A stretch of 64,000 bases of DNA from Chloroflexota bacterium (GTDB taxonomy: Bacteria; Chloroflexota; Anaerolineae; Aggregatilineales; Phototrophicaceae). The stretch is from positions 1-64,000 of the forward strand of contig WTGN01000027.1 in NCBI GenBank assembly GCA_011523545.1, written 5' to 3'. Numbering within the stretch: the stretch's first letter is position 1; every line of letters starts with the position of its first letter. This document shows, in pieces, positions 63,120-64,000 of this stretch. The notes below the pieces were generated by a model. The model was given only the letters and a program-made list of their open reading frames with translations, did no database searches and had not been told where the DNA came from. The translations under genes and the position numbers were made by a program.

Positions 63120-63971
63120 TCAGAATATGTCCTCGAATTCGCGGATGAACCGGTCTTGCAGCTTCTCAACGCCGAAATGCAGGGATTCGCCACCGCGCGC
63201 CAGGGAGAGCCCCTTGCGAAACAACGATTCGTGCGCCGTGCCGCGCAAGGTCTCCCAACCGCGGCGGCCGGCGGCCATGGGCAATACCGGCGCGAGCGAC
63301 GCGCTCTGCAGGAACAGGTCCGAGCCGGCTTTGACGCGCTCGCGTGCGACTACCCCGCCGTAACCCACAAAGAGATCCACCTCGCCGGTCGCGGCCAGGT
63401 CGGAGCTGCCGTCGCCGACCATCATGCGCCGGCCTGGCAGCGCTCCCGCCAGCTCGCGGATGATGGCGGATTTGCCGCTCGATATCGTCAGCGGGCTTTT
63501 GTTGAAGTCGAGATAAGTTTGCGATTGCTGCGCTTGCGGTTCAGCATAATCCCACCAACGGCCGGACAGCTCGTTGTACTCCAGCTCGACCGCGCGAATA
63601 TGTTCCGGCTCGACGCCCAGGCGCCGCCCGAATCCCTTGACCGCGTCGATCAAGCCGCCGCTGATGATAAATACATGCTTGTCCAGGGCTTTCAGCGCGG
63701 CGACAACACCCTGAGCGTCTTCCACGATGGTGGCCCAATAGCGCTCCTCGACCGCTTTCAGTTGGGCGCGCGTCGGTTTGATCGCACGCAGGCGCTTGCC
63801 ATAAACATCGGCCAGGTCAAGCTCGCCATCCATCGCCTTATTGGTCAAGAGGCCGACGCGCCCCGCCTTGCCCTTCAAGCGAGCCAGCTCGTCTATGCCT
63901 TCGATGGTCGAAAGCGTGCTGTCGCAGTCAAAAAAGATGAGGTCAAATGTCGACCAGCGCGCATCGGGCAT
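63120..63971 (-). CDS. serB: Phosphoserine phosphatase-like HAD protein
   Basis: Final step of serine synthesis, dephosphorylating phosphoserine. The catalytic DCDST (about 15-19), IISGGLIDAVKGFGRRLG (motif 2 Ser) and GDGSSDLAA (acidic motif) fit SerB-type HAD-I enzymes. It is 283 residues, with about 60 extra C-terminal residues. It is the first gene of a serB-HAD-serA operon; a serC aminotransferase is not in the window. Confidence 0.85.
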   Translation of the reverse strand: MPDARWSTFDLIFFDCDSTLSTIEGIDELARLKGKAGRVGLLTNKAMDGELDLADVYGKRLRAIKPTRAQLKAVEERYWATIVEDAQGVVAALKALDKHVFIISGGLIDAVKGFGRRLGVEPEHIRAVELEYNELSGRWWDYAEPQAQQSQTYLDFNKSPLTISSGKSAIIRELAGALPGRRMMVGDGSSDLAATGEVDLFVGYGGVVARERVKAGSDLFLQSASLAPVLPMAAGRRGWETLRGTAHESLFRKGLSLARGGESLHFGVEKLQDRFIREFEDIF

Positions 63972-64000
63972 GATCTGTTTTCCGCAGGTTGCCGAATCGC

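Overview
The window is a chromosomal segment of a GC-rich bacterium, most likely a member of the Chloroflexota (Anaerolineae or a neighbouring lineage, probably from an environmental genome). This is inferred from several traits together: a Rieske / cytochrome b / dihaem cytochrome c operon with an APWY cytochrome b, a class II (B12) ribonucleotide reductase, type III pantothenate kinase, a rearranged division and cell-wall cluster, and many short GGGCGA palindromes. No 16S gene is present, so the placement rests on gene content only. Gene density is high and most genes are ordinary housekeeping genes.

Layout. 0-4 kb: respiratory bc-type operon on the minus strand. 4.1-6 kb: a secreted beta-helix protein with a C-terminal SH3b domain. 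6.3-8.6 kb: one AT-rich AAA ATPase with a zinc-hook-like CPYC motif, flanked by short repeats and probably acquired as a defence gene. 8.9-13.1 kb: corA, rnd, a Nudix hydrolase, an unusual uracil-DNA glycosylase and a Uma2 nuclease. 13.1-22.3 kb: M20 amidohydrolase, two GNAT-like proteins, coaX, ADP-ribosylglycohydrolase, tRNA-Asn, an orphan solute-binding protein, a LOG protein, a secreted acidic protein and tRNA-Ser. 22.4-29.3 kb: tadA with a neighbour ending in a beta-clamp-like motif, malQ, hisS, a DinB-like protein and a membrane HdrD-like Fe-S oxidoreductase. 29.3-34 kb: GNAT plus two tandem paralogous GT-C-like membrane proteins. 34-38 kb: lpdA and a trmH-rplT-rpmI-infC translation operon. 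38-42.3 kb: arginase-family protein, a YdcF/SanA-like protein and nrdJ. 42.6-58.2 kb: the division and cell-wall cluster (transcribed rsmH, ftsL, ftsI, mraY, murD, ftsW, murG, two CvpA-like genes, murC, murB, ftsQ, ftsA, ftsZ). 58.4-64 kb: uvrC, then a serB-HAD-serA operon.

How the genes work together. The dcw cluster supplies lipid I/II synthesis and export (MraY, MurB, MurC, MurD, MurG, FtsW) and the divisome (FtsA, FtsL, FtsQ, FtsZ). It lacks murE, murF, ddl and mraZ, and its FtsI-type protein lacks the canonical SxxK lysine and has KPG instead of KTG, so the septal transpeptidase role must be questioned. The infC operon appears to use a non-AUG start (ATA) that gives a full-length IF3, overlapped by the stop codon of a small upstream reading frame, downstream of a clear promoter and leader hairpin.

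Most promising points: the degenerate FtsI active site, the infC start, the lone zinc-hook ATPase, the family-4-like uracil-DNA glycosylase without Fe-S cysteines, the clamp-motif protein beside tadA, and the tandem CvpA-like genes inside the cell-wall cluster. All names are from reading motifs; no database search was run.
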